NCBI GenBank assembly: GCA_963716125.1
Contig: OY970294.1
Span: 2,728,001 to 2,792,000, forward strand
DNA from: Acidiluteibacter sp963716125
GTDB taxonomy: Bacteria; Bacteroidota; Bacteroidia; Flavobacteriales_E; Vicingaceae
DNA length: 64,000 bases
Direction of reading: 5' to 3'
Part shown: positions 1-7,229 of the stretch, one piece after another
Numbering within the stretch: the stretch's first letter is position 1
Layout: every line of letters starts with the position of its first letter
Translations under genes and position numbers: made by a program
The notes under the pieces: generated by a model
What the model was told of the DNA's origin: nothing
Database searches by the model: none
Seen by the model: only the letters and a program-made list of their open reading frames with translations

Positions 1-686
1 ATATCTATTGCTTTTTGCATTAAAATTAACTCTTCTTTTAATTTTAATTGTCTTAATCTAGCCATTATTTCAGCTAATTTATCAGCATTTGATTTTACTC
101 CTCTAACCTTTATTTGAGCTTCAAAATGAGTTTTTAGACTTTCTAAATCTCTATTATTAGCACTTTGATCATACTTTTTTGCATTTAAATCAATGTATAA
201 GATTTCATTAAAACCTTTCCAATTCAATTTTAAGTTTTCAATTTCTTTGTTGGGTTTAACTGTTTTTATTCCTAAAAAACTTTCTGCCCTTTCAGGGCCT
301 AACCTTCTACCATCCCAAATTTCTCTGCTGATATCTCTTTCTTGTATCAATAAAATTTCATCGGTTTTCTCACCATTAAAATCAATTTGATTTTTAAAAA
401 CCAACAACATAGCATTAGGCTCTAAAAATCCACTTAAATAATAAAAGTTAGGATCTTGATGGTATTCGAAATCAACATCATTAGAACGGTTACGAATTGG
501 ATTAGCAAAAATAACTGCAACAGAATTTTCAGGCATTTCAGCTCTTAAGGCTGTCCTTCTTTCTTGATGAAACTCTTTGGTCAAGTAATCATTTTCATAA
601 CGATATAGAGAAAGCGAAGAATCACTTTCTTGAGAGAAAACTACTGATGTAAAGCCAATTAAAAGAAATAAAATATAATTTTTCAT
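1..686 (-). CDS. Xaa-Pro aminopeptidase (aminopeptidase P), partial
   Basis: The reading frame starts at the ATG complementary to 684-686 and runs off the left edge, so only about 228 N-terminal residues are present. It opens with a signal peptide (MKNYILFLLIGFTSVVFSQ), so the enzyme is probably exported. The following region (RRTALRAEMPENSVAVIFAN, then NDVDFEYHQDPNFYYLSGF) is characteristic of the aminopeptidase P N-terminal domain. Family members cleave the N-terminal residue from peptides with proline in second position, using a two-metal centre in the C-terminal pita-bread domain, which lies outside this window and could not be checked. It lies downstream of rpmB on the same strand, separated from it by a terminator hairpin. 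Confidence 0.85.
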   Translation of the reverse strand, partial: MKNYILFLLIGFTSVVFSQESDSSLSLYRYENDYLTKEFHQERRTALRAEMPENSVAVIFANPIRNRSNDVDFEYHQDPNFYYLSGFLEPNAMLLVFKNQIDFNGEKTDEILLIQERDISREIWDGRRLGPERAESFLGIKTVKPNKEIENLKLNWKGFNEILYIDLNAKKYDQSANNRDLESLKTHFEAQIKVRGVKSNADKLAEIMARLRQLKLKEELILMQKAID

Positions 687-700
687 GATTTTAGGGCAAA

Positions 701-734
701 AAAAAACGTTGCTATTAAGGTAACAACGTTTTTT
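701..734 (-). terminator. Rho-independent terminator after rpmB
   Basis: An 11-bp inverted repeat (AAAAAACGTTG at 701-711 and CAACGTTTTTT at 724-734) encloses a 12-nt loop. Read on the minus strand it ends in a run of T. It sits 20 bases past the rpmB stop and 14 bases before the aminopeptidase start, so it should separate the two transcripts. The A/T flanks make it usable in both directions. Confidence 0.75.
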
Positions 735-754
735 GAAATATATTTTAAAATAGC

Positions 755-991
755 TTACTTCATAAAACCTTTTAACTTGGCTTCTTTGATGCAAGCTTCT
801 AATCCATTTTTATTGATGTTTCTAATCGCTGAGGCAGAAACTTTTAAAGTTACCCACTCGTTAGTAACCTCATTGAAGAATTTTCTTGTAAATAAGTTTG
901 GGTAAAATTTTCTTTTCGTCTTAGTTTTGGAGTGAGAAACATTGTTTCCTACCATCACTTTCTTTCCTGTTAACTGACAAACTCTTGACAT
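755..991 (-). CDS. rpmB: 50S ribosomal protein bL28
   Basis: This 78-residue protein matches bL28 over its whole length: the start MSRVCQLTGKKVMVGNNVSH, the basic middle KTKTKRKFYPNL and the conserved VTLKVSASAIRNINKNG stretch. bL28 is a small basic protein of the large ribosomal subunit. The length is normal for the family. In many Bacteroidota rpmB is followed by rpmG (bL33) and a short DUF4295 protein; here a terminator and an exported peptidase gene follow instead. A well-matched promoter lies just upstream. Confidence 0.97.
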   Translation of the reverse strand: MSRVCQLTGKKVMVGNNVSHSKTKTKRKFYPNLFTRKFFNEVTNEWVTLKVSASAIRNINKNGLEACIKEAKLKGFMK

Positions 992-1029
992 TATATTTTG
1001 AATTAAATTTTCTACTTTTTTTCGGATGG

Positions 1030-1061
1030 CAAAGATATGTATTTATTATTTATAAAATCAA
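1030..1061 (-). promoter_or_regulatory. Promoter of rpmB (TTG-N21-TATCTTTG)
   Basis: On the minus strand TTG (complement of 1059-1061) is followed after 21 bases by TATCTTTG (complement of 1030-1037). This fits the Bacteroidota primary sigma factor consensus TTG-N17-23-TAnnTTTG. The inferred transcript start near 1023 leaves a leader of about 30 nt before the rpmB ATG. Confidence 0.7.
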
Positions 1062-1105
1062 TAGCTTTTCTAAATAATTTTTTTCAATTAATTAAATCCT
1101 TTTTG

Positions 1106-1137
1106 TTGGTAACTCTCATTCTTTAAATATAATTTTG
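1106..1137 (+). promoter_or_regulatory. Promoter of the 1162 gene (TTG-N21-TAATTTTG)
   Basis: TTG at 1106-1108 is followed after 21 bases by TAATTTTG at 1130-1137, a full match to the Bacteroidota consensus. Transcription would start near 1144. This rules out the upstream in-frame start at 1135 and supports the ATG at 1162. It probably drives the following run of same-strand genes up to about 5.9 kb, because no other promoter or terminator is evident there. Confidence 0.65.
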
Positions 1138-1161
1138 ATACAAATTAAAACTAAAAATAAA

Positions 1162-1578
1162 ATGAAAAAACTACAATTAATCAGCTTATTGCTAATTCTA
1201 TCATCATCTATATTTGCTCAATGTAAATATGAAGTGCAATCTAAGACAGATCAGGTAGAATTATCCTACAAGTGGAAAAGAACTAAACTATTTGACAAGT
1301 CTAGCCCAAAAGTAGTTCTAATAAAACTAAAAAATGAGAATGATTATGCAGCATTGATCAATTTTAAAGCTGACTATTACATAGATGGTATATTAGAAGA
1401 GACCAATACAATCACTGACTTTTGTATGAAAGCCAGCAAAACTTACAGAGGTAAAATTAATGGCATTATTCTTCAAACTGAAAAATTAAACAATGCAGAC
1501 TTTGAAAAAGAAAATTTCAAATTAGAGTTTAATGATATAAAAATTACTCAGACAGAAGGTTGCAACAGTGAGGAATAA
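1162..1578 (+). CDS. Secreted protein of unknown function
   Basis: I do not recognise this 138-residue protein. It begins MKKLQLISLLLILSSSIFAQ, a typical signal peptide with probable cleavage before the CKYEVQSK stretch, so it should be periplasmic or secreted. The rest is charged and predicted soluble, with three cysteines that could form a disulphide. The frame stays open upstream to 1135, but the promoter at 1106-1137 overlaps that start and the ATG at 1162 yields a clean signal peptide. Its 3' end overlaps the next gene (bioY) by 11 nt, so the two are probably co-transcribed, which does not reveal its role. Confidence 0.7.
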   Translation: MKKLQLISLLLILSSSIFAQCKYEVQSKTDQVELSYKWKRTKLFDKSSPKVVLIKLKNENDYAALINFKADYYIDGILEETNTITDFCMKASKTYRGKINGIILQTEKLNNADFEKENFKLEFNDIKITQTEGCNSEE

Positions 1579-2098
1579 ATACTTCATTTCTTTTACTCAA
1601 ATACTATTTGCTCTGTTTATATTGATTTTAGGCAGTCAAATTAGCTTTGAGATAATTTCACTAATACCATTTACTGCTCAATCTTTAGTAGTTATAAGTT
1701 TAGCTATCATATTGGGTGGCAAGAAGTCCTTTATTGTAGTTCTCATCTATCTTATTTTAGGAGCTTTAAATTTTCCTGTTTTTGCTGATGGAGCTTCAGG
1801 TTTTAAACATTTTCTTGAGCCAAGTGGTGGTTATTTAATAGGTTTTTTGATAGCAGTGATGATAGTAGGTATATTGAAGCAAAAAGAATGGGATAAAACC
1901 TACCCGTTTAGCTTTTTAGCATTTATCATTGGTCACTTTATAATTCTATTATTTGGTTTTTTAGGTCTAATTATTTTAAAAGATGCTCACATTGCTTGGC
2001 AATACGGCGTAAAACCTTTTATTTTGGCAGCTATACTAAAATCATTAATCGGTGGTTTAATAATGCCGACTTACTATTTAATTAAACACAATCGCTAA
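1568..2098 (+). CDS. bioY: Biotin transporter BioY (ECF S component)
   Basis: This 176-residue, strongly hydrophobic protein shows the BioY signature: the PFTAQSLVVISLAIILGGKK stretch in the first third, then LILGALNFPVFADG and PSGGYLIGFL. About six transmembrane helices are expected. BioY is the substrate-binding subunit of the energy-coupling factor importer for biotin. No EcfA/EcfT genes are in the window, so it must either use units encoded elsewhere or work alone. The start is GTG at 1568, inside the upstream gene, which suggests translational coupling. The family assignment is firm; biotin specificity is inferred from the family. Confidence 0.88.
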   Translation: MRNKYFISFTQILFALFILILGSQISFEIISLIPFTAQSLVVISLAIILGGKKSFIVVLIYLILGALNFPVFADGASGFKHFLEPSGGYLIGFLIAVMIVGILKQKEWDKTYPFSFLAFIIGHFIILLFGFLGLIILKDAHIAWQYGVKPFILAAILKSLIGGLIMPTYYLIKHNR

Positions 2099-2108
2099 AA
2101 AGATATAA

Positions 2109-3224
2109 TTGAAAGTCTTACTAATTTCATCTTGGTATCCTAATATAACTGAACCTACAAATGGGAATTTTGTGGAGCAACATGCTATTGCTATTCAGCC
2201 TTATTGCGACTTAAATATATTGCATGTTCGAGCAGCAAATATTTCTAAAGTAAAAATAGACCCAATTGAAAATAACGGTTTGAAGGGCTATATCATCTAT
2301 TTTCCTAAAAAACGAATAAATGTTTTTGCATATTTAAAATATTATTTCAAAGGCATTAAAATGATAGAGCAATCAAATGGAAAAATAGATTTAATTCATC
2401 TCAATGTTATTTTACCTGTTGGAATAATAGCTTATTTAGCTAAGAAAATTAAAAAAATACCCTACATCATAACAGAGCATGCTACTATCTATAAAAAAGA
2501 AAGGCGTCATGAATTGAGTAGATTTAGATTGTTTGCTTCTCAATTAATTGCAAAAAATGCACAGTTTGTCTGTCCTGTTTCTCAAAATTTAGCGGATGAA
2601 ATGCAATCAATAGGTATTAAAGGAAATTATAAAGTTATTCCGAATGTAGTCAACACTTCTTTATTTAAATCGCAAGATCAACAAAATTCTACTTTTAAAA
2701 TTTTACATATAAGCACCTTAGTAGAAGCACATAAAAATGGCAAGGGAATTTTAAGAACCATAAAAAAACTCAGCGAAAAAAGAAATGATTTCAAACTTCA
2801 TGTAATTAGTGATTTAAATATTGACCAATTCAAAAAAGATGCAGAAGAAATTGGTGTAAATAACAAGTTTTTACAACTAGACGGAGCAAAAAATGCTTCT
2901 GAAATAGCAGAAACTTTTAAAGAAGCAGATGTATTTATACTTTTTAGCAATTATGAAAATTTGCCTTGTGTTATTATAGAATCTCATGCTTCAGGAGTGC
3001 CAGTTATCTCCACTGATGTGGGCGGTATCAATGAAATGATTACCGAAAAAAATGGAATTCTCATTACTTCTAAAGACGAAAAAGCATTGCTCAATGCAAT
3101 AGAAACTGTAATGGATAAAAAAATTACCTTTGACGCCAAAGCAATTGAACAAGATGCTAAGGAAAAATACAGTTATCAAACTATTGGTAAAAAGTACCTT
3201 GAGTTGTATAAACAACTATTATGA
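2109..3224 (+). CDS. Glycosyltransferase, GT4-like
   Basis: This 371-residue protein has the two-domain GT-B layout. The N-terminal half opens MKVLLISSWYPN and contains IITEHATIYKK; the C-terminal half contains the phosphate- and sugar-nucleotide-binding region (VFILFSNYENLPCVIIESHA, then GVPVISTDVGG), with the E-x7-E type motif of GT4 enzymes. It should transfer a sugar from a nucleotide donor during surface-polysaccharide synthesis on the cytoplasmic face of the membrane. The start is TTG. Its stop overlaps the start of the flippase gene (ATGA, 4 nt), so the two belong to one operon. Donor and acceptor cannot be told. Confidence 0.88.
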   Translation: MKVLLISSWYPNITEPTNGNFVEQHAIAIQPYCDLNILHVRAANISKVKIDPIENNGLKGYIIYFPKKRINVFAYLKYYFKGIKMIEQSNGKIDLIHLNVILPVGIIAYLAKKIKKIPYIITEHATIYKKERRHELSRFRLFASQLIAKNAQFVCPVSQNLADEMQSIGIKGNYKVIPNVVNTSLFKSQDQQNSTFKILHISTLVEAHKNGKGILRTIKKLSEKRNDFKLHVISDLNIDQFKKDAEEIGVNNKFLQLDGAKNASEIAETFKEADVFILFSNYENLPCVIIESHASGVPVISTDVGGINEMITEKNGILITSKDEKALLNAIETVMDKKITFDAKAIEQDAKEKYSYQTIGKKYLELYKQLL

Positions 3225-4489
3225 TTAGAGCTATTGCGGGAACATTTGTCAGTAAATTTTTAGGGGCAATACTCAACTTCTTGGTTATTATATTGCTTTC
3301 TCAAAGCTTGGGTCCTGAAGGAAAAGGAATGGCTAGCTTACTCTTAACAACGATAGCTATTGTATTAATATTTAGCAATTTAATTGGAGGAGCTCCCTTA
3401 GTTTATTTAAGTCCTAGAAAATCAACTAAACAATTACTTATTAGCGCTTATTCTTGGGCTATTTTAGTTTCAGTCTCTACTTATTTCATCCTTTTAGTTT
3501 TCGATTTAGGAATTGATAAAAATTGGTTTATTCCTTTAGCAATCCTTAGTTTGATAGAGGGTTTTACTTCTGCAAACATGGCAGTTTTAATAGGAAAAGA
3601 AAAGATCAAACAAAATAATATTGTCAGCATCCTTAAATCCGTCATCCTTTTTGGAGTGATTTATTTTCTATTGAATATCAAATCAGAAAAAAGTATTGAT
3701 AGCTATATCATTGCACTTTACATCACTTATATATCTGCATTTATTTTAAGTACCTTTTTTGTTGCAAAGGTGATAGATAAAAATTCAAAAGATAGTTTTA
3801 TTGAGATCTTTAAGAGTCTTTTTAAGAACGGAATTTTAAGTCAATCTGCTTACATTCTGTCTTTTTTGAGCTTTAGAATTTCTTATTACATTATTAATAT
3901 TTACATTGGTGAAGCTGAGTTGGGCGTATATTCAAATGCAATTTCCATAGCTGAAAGTATCTGGTTAATTAGCAGAAGTATATCTTTGGTTCAATTCTCT
4001 AAGATAGTGAATACCAATAGCGAAGCGAACAATCAAAAGCTAACTATTAATCTATTCAAAATCACAACATTAATTTCAACTTTAGCTCTTATTCCGTTAA
4101 TCTTACTTCCCGAAACTTTTTATACATGGTTATTTGGTGCAGGTTTTGAAGGCGTTCACACTATTATCCTTTTAATTAGCCCAGGAATTTTAGCTTTTAA
4201 TTTATTCCTTATTTTAGGACACTATTTTTCGGGGACAGAGAAATTTAAAGTTTTGACCATTATTTCTTGTATTAACTTTGTGCTTAACCTAATTTTGACA
4301 TTAATTTTCGTGAAATTATGGGGAGTTTATGGTGCTGCTGTTGCTAGTAGTATCACTTTAATCGTAAGTACAATAATAATTATGATTGCCTACAATAAAA
4401 ATTCAAAACAAGGTTGGAAACAATATGTTTTTAATAAAAATGACACGACTCAATTGAAAGAGATGGTACTGCAAATAATTAAAAAATAA
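3221..4489 (+). CDS. Polysaccharide flippase (Wzx/MATE-like)
   Basis: This 422-residue membrane protein has about twelve to fourteen hydrophobic helices and the early motif QSLGPEGKGMASLLLT seen in oligosaccharide flippases of the MOP superfamily. Such proteins move undecaprenyl-linked glycans across the inner membrane. It overlaps the upstream glycosyltransferase by 4 nt and is followed after 2 nt by a lipoprotein gene. A second flippase of the same general class lies at 60462-61736, so the window holds two glycan-export loci. The substrate is unknown. Confidence 0.85.
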   Translation: MIRAIAGTFVSKFLGAILNFLVIILLSQSLGPEGKGMASLLLTTIAIVLIFSNLIGGAPLVYLSPRKSTKQLLISAYSWAILVSVSTYFILLVFDLGIDKNWFIPLAILSLIEGFTSANMAVLIGKEKIKQNNIVSILKSVILFGVIYFLLNIKSEKSIDSYIIALYITYISAFILSTFFVAKVIDKNSKDSFIEIFKSLFKNGILSQSAYILSFLSFRISYYIINIYIGEAELGVYSNAISIAESIWLISRSISLVQFSKIVNTNSEANNQKLTINLFKITTLISTLALIPLILLPETFYTWLFGAGFEGVHTIILLISPGILAFNLFLILGHYFSGTEKFKVLTIISCINFVLNLILTLIFVKLWGVYGAAVASSITLIVSTIIIMIAYNKNSKQGWKQYVFNKNDTTQLKEMVLQIIKK

Positions 4490-4491
4490 TT

Positions 4492-5103
4492 ATGAAATTA
4501 AAATACATTTTTATCATTATTGGTTTATTAACCCTTGCTTCGTGTACTAGTTCAAAAAAGTTAAGCAATACTGAATCAGCTAATTCAACTGTTAATTATA
4601 CATCTCAATTTGAAACTGATATTAAGAATTACTTGGATGAATTTAATCAAGGAAACTGGGAAAATGTTTTAGCGTATATCAATCCAAGACTTTTTACTTT
4701 AGCACCAAAAAGTGCTATTATTTCAACTTTTGAAGAAGTTATAGACATGGGAATGGATATGAAAACTGATTTTAAAGAAGTAAAAAGCATTTCTAAAATT
4801 GTGAGTTATCAAGACACACTTTATTGTCAAGTTTTTTACAAAGGAGATATAACCATAGTAATAAATGATGAATTAAGCCCTCAAGCAGGACTTTTTGAAG
4901 AAGAATTTAAAAGTAGCTACGGTGAAAAAAACGTGACTTATAATTCCAAAAAAAATACATTCCTAATTAATGCTGAGAGAGCCATGATGGCCGCTTCAGC
5001 AGATGATGGCAAGAATTGGAAATACTTAGAATTTAACAAAAAAGATATTAAACTTATTAAATTACTGATTCCTGAAAAAGTAATTGACCAAATGAAACTT
5101 TAA
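4492..5103 (+). CDS. Lipoprotein of unknown function
   Basis: This 203-residue protein starts with a lipoprotein signal peptide; the lipobox LASC puts the lipidated cysteine at residue 18, followed by a serine- and threonine-rich linker. The mature part has NYLDEFNQGNWENVLAYINP near residue 45, resembling the NTF2-like or DUF4440-type folds found in small Bacteroidota lipoproteins, but I cannot assign a family. It lies between the flippase (2-nt gap) and a methyltransferase gene (3-nt gap), so it belongs to the glycan operon. A role in envelope glycan handling is only suggested by context. Confidence 0.75.
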   Translation: MKLKYIFIIIGLLTLASCTSSKKLSNTESANSTVNYTSQFETDIKNYLDEFNQGNWENVLAYINPRLFTLAPKSAIISTFEEVIDMGMDMKTDFKEVKSISKIVSYQDTLYCQVFYKGDITIVINDELSPQAGLFEEEFKSSYGEKNVTYNSKKNTFLINAERAMMAASADDGKNWKYLEFNKKDIKLIKLLIPEKVIDQMKL

Positions 5104-5106
5104 GCA

Positions 5107-5916
5107 ATGAGTAAAATTACTAAGTTAATTAAGGCGGTTTCTATACTGTTTAAACAGCCATCTTTAGTCAATGAATTAATTGATTCATCGTGGAATAGGA
5201 AAAAAGAATTTCTTAAAAAATATCCTTTAAAAAATGGATTAGACTATATTCATTTAGCAGATTTAATTAATAGTAAAACTGTTGAGATAAAGAATTATTC
5301 TTATCAAGGAGGAAATAGTTTTCCCACGGATATGGTTTTACTTCAAAACCTTTGCAAACAAAAACCAAATTGCAATTATCTTGAAATTGGAACATGGAGA
5401 GGAGAAAGTGCAATGGCGGTGGCGGATTTTTGCGAAAATTGTTATTCTCTTAATCTTTCTAATTCTAAAATGAAATCAGTTGGTTTAGCAGATGATTATA
5501 TCAATCAACATGAATTATTTTCAAAAAATAATCCTAAAATACAGCATATAAAAGGTGATTCCATGAAATTTGATTTTTCTGACTATTATGGAAAAATGGA
5601 TGTGGTATTCGTAGATGGAAATCACCATTATAATTTTGTATTAAACGATACAAAAGAGGCTTACAAACTTTTAAAAGACGATAATTCAGTTATAGTTTGG
5701 CATGATTACACCAAAAATGGGGAAGATATCAGATGGGATATTTTAAAAGCAATTTTAGATGGCAGTTCCACTCAAAACAGATCTTCAATATATCAAGTTA
5801 AAGATTCGCTGAGTGCTATATTCACGAAAAAAGAACTTCAATCTTTTCCCAATTCTAGTTGGCAAAATCCAAAGTATTTATTTGATATTCAATTAGATAT
5901 TAAGACTGCGAAATAG
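5107..5916 (+). CDS. Class I SAM-dependent methyltransferase
   Basis: The 269-residue product has a Rossmann-type core: NYLEIGTWRGESAMAVADF around residue 95 is motif I (the SAM-binding loop), MDVVFVDGNHHYNFVLNDT around residue 175 matches the Methyltransf_24 family pattern, and VIVWHDYTKNG follows. These enzymes often methylate sugars in polysaccharide clusters, which agrees with its place as last gene of the glycan run. The start is ATG, 3 nt after the lipoprotein stop. Its 3' end overlaps the convergent flavoprotein gene by 17 nt. The acceptor is unknown. Confidence 0.82.
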   Translation: MSKITKLIKAVSILFKQPSLVNELIDSSWNRKKEFLKKYPLKNGLDYIHLADLINSKTVEIKNYSYQGGNSFPTDMVLLQNLCKQKPNCNYLEIGTWRGESAMAVADFCENCYSLNLSNSKMKSVGLADDYINQHELFSKNNPKIQHIKGDSMKFDFSDYYGKMDVVFVDGNHHYNFVLNDTKEAYKLLKDDNSVIVWHDYTKNGEDIRWDILKAILDGSSTQNRSSIYQVKDSLSAIFTKKELQSFPNSSWQNPKYLFDIQLDIKTAK

Positions 5917-7141
5917 ATTTTGCAGCTATATAAGCAGTAGTCCAAGCAGATTGAAAATTAAATCCACCAGTAAGTGCATCTATATTTAAAACTTCGCCTG
6001 CAAAATAGAGATTGGGAACAATTTTGCTTTGCATCGTCTTAAAATCTATCTCTTTATTATCTACACCTCCACAACTCACAAACTCCTCTTTAAAGGTAGT
6101 TTTTCCATTGGCTTTAAATTTTTGAGCGTTTAAAATATGGGCTAAATCTTCCATTTCCTTTTTGCTCAAATCTGCCCAATTCGCAGTTGTTCTTACTTTC
6201 GATTCTTCTATAAAATAATCCCAAAGTCTGCTAGGAACAGCCACCATCTTATGTTTGGATACATTTCTTTTAGGATGATCCTTCTTATACTCCAACATTA
6301 ATTCTATCACCTCATCAAAATCTAAATCTCCTAGCCAATTAACCTCAAATTCAAATTGATATGACTTTTGCTGAAGGTAAGTTGCCGCAAATGAAGACAG
6401 TTTTAAAATAGCAGGACCACTCATGCCCCAATGTGTAATTAGCAATGGTCCTTCGGAAATAAATTGGCTGTTTGAAAGTTTTACCACCGCATGCGGAACT
6501 GATAAACCCATCAATTGAGTAATTGAATTTTTCTCTTTTGAACTAGATAAATTGAACGTAAAAAGAGAAGCAATTGGTGGAATTATTTGATGTCCCAATT
6601 CAGAAATCCACTGATAAGCCGAAAGTTTTGAATTACCTCCACTTGCTATAATTACTTTGTCAAATAACTGATTTTCCTTATTTTCAATTTCTAAAAGCAG
6701 TTTATCTGTTTTTATTTGAATAGATTTAATTTCTGTCTTTAGTACAATTTGAATTTTTTTTATTTTGCATTCATTTAAAAAACAATCTATTATATCTTGA
6801 GAATTATCACTTATCGGAAACATTCGTCCGTCTTCTTCAATTTTCAACTCCACTCCCCTATTGGCAAACCACTCAATAGTATCGCCACTCATAAATTGAT
6901 GAAATGGCCCTCTTAACTCCTTTTTACCTCTTGGATAAAATTCAATCAACTCATTAGGATCAAAGCAGGCATGGGTAACATTGCATCTACCGCCTCCACT
7001 CACCTTTACTTTTGATAAAACTTTAGTGGTTTTTTCGAATATAACAACCTCTGCTTGAGGTAAAAAATCTTTCAAATTGATAGCAGCAAAAAAACCAGCT
7101 GCTCCACCTCCAATTACTGCAATTTTTAAATTTTCTTTCAC
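5900..7141 (-). CDS. HI0933/YhiN-family FAD-dependent oxidoreductase
   Basis: The 413-residue protein begins with a dinucleotide-binding motif (IAVIGGGAAGFFAA, GxGxxG at residues 11-16), followed by EKTTKVLSKVKVSGGGRCNVTHA, the hallmark of the HI0933 flavoprotein family. Near the C-terminus is LYFAGEVLNIDALTGGFNFQ, the second FAD-contact region. The reaction is not established for the family. The start is GTG, with a promoter-like TAGTTTTG ending 4 bases upstream (7146-7153), so the mRNA may be leaderless. A paralogue with similar layout is at 39451-40626. It converges on the methyltransferase with a 17-nt overlap. Confidence 0.88.
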   Translation of the reverse strand: MKENLKIAVIGGGAAGFFAAINLKDFLPQAEVVIFEKTTKVLSKVKVSGGGRCNVTHACFDPNELIEFYPRGKKELRGPFHQFMSGDTIEWFANRGVELKIEEDGRMFPISDNSQDIIDCFLNECKIKKIQIVLKTEIKSIQIKTDKLLLEIENKENQLFDKVIIASGGNSKLSAYQWISELGHQIIPPIASLFTFNLSSSKEKNSITQLMGLSVPHAVVKLSNSQFISEGPLLITHWGMSGPAILKLSSFAATYLQQKSYQFEFEVNWLGDLDFDEVIELMLEYKKDHPKRNVSKHKMVAVPSRLWDYFIEESKVRTTANWADLSKKEMEDLAHILNAQKFKANGKTTFKEEFVSCGGVDNKEIDFKTMQSKIVPNLYFAGEVLNIDALTGGFNFQSAWTTAYIAAKSISQS

Positions 7142-7145
7142 CCTA

Positions 7146-7153
7146 CAAAACTA
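7146..7153 (-). promoter_or_regulatory. Promoter -7 element of the flavoprotein gene
   Basis: TAGTTTTG on the minus strand matches TAnnTTTG exactly. It ends only four bases before the GTG start, so transcription would begin at or within the start codon. No TTG stands at the usual -33 distance. Confidence 0.4.
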
Positions 7154-7229
7154 ATTTTTATTATTAACCTATGTTTTTTTAAATTCACTGAAAAGCTTTT
7201 TATATATTTACGCTAATTAAACTCCATTT

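Noticed and set aside
1079..1134. A riboswitch or BirA site upstream of bioY
   Set aside because: Only a consensus promoter is visible; no inverted repeat typical of a biotin operator was found, and bioY starts inside the previous gene.
1135..1161. Upstream in-frame start of the secreted protein at 1135
   Set aside because: It overlaps the -7 box of a full-match promoter and would bury the signal peptide 9 residues in; the ATG at 1162 is better.
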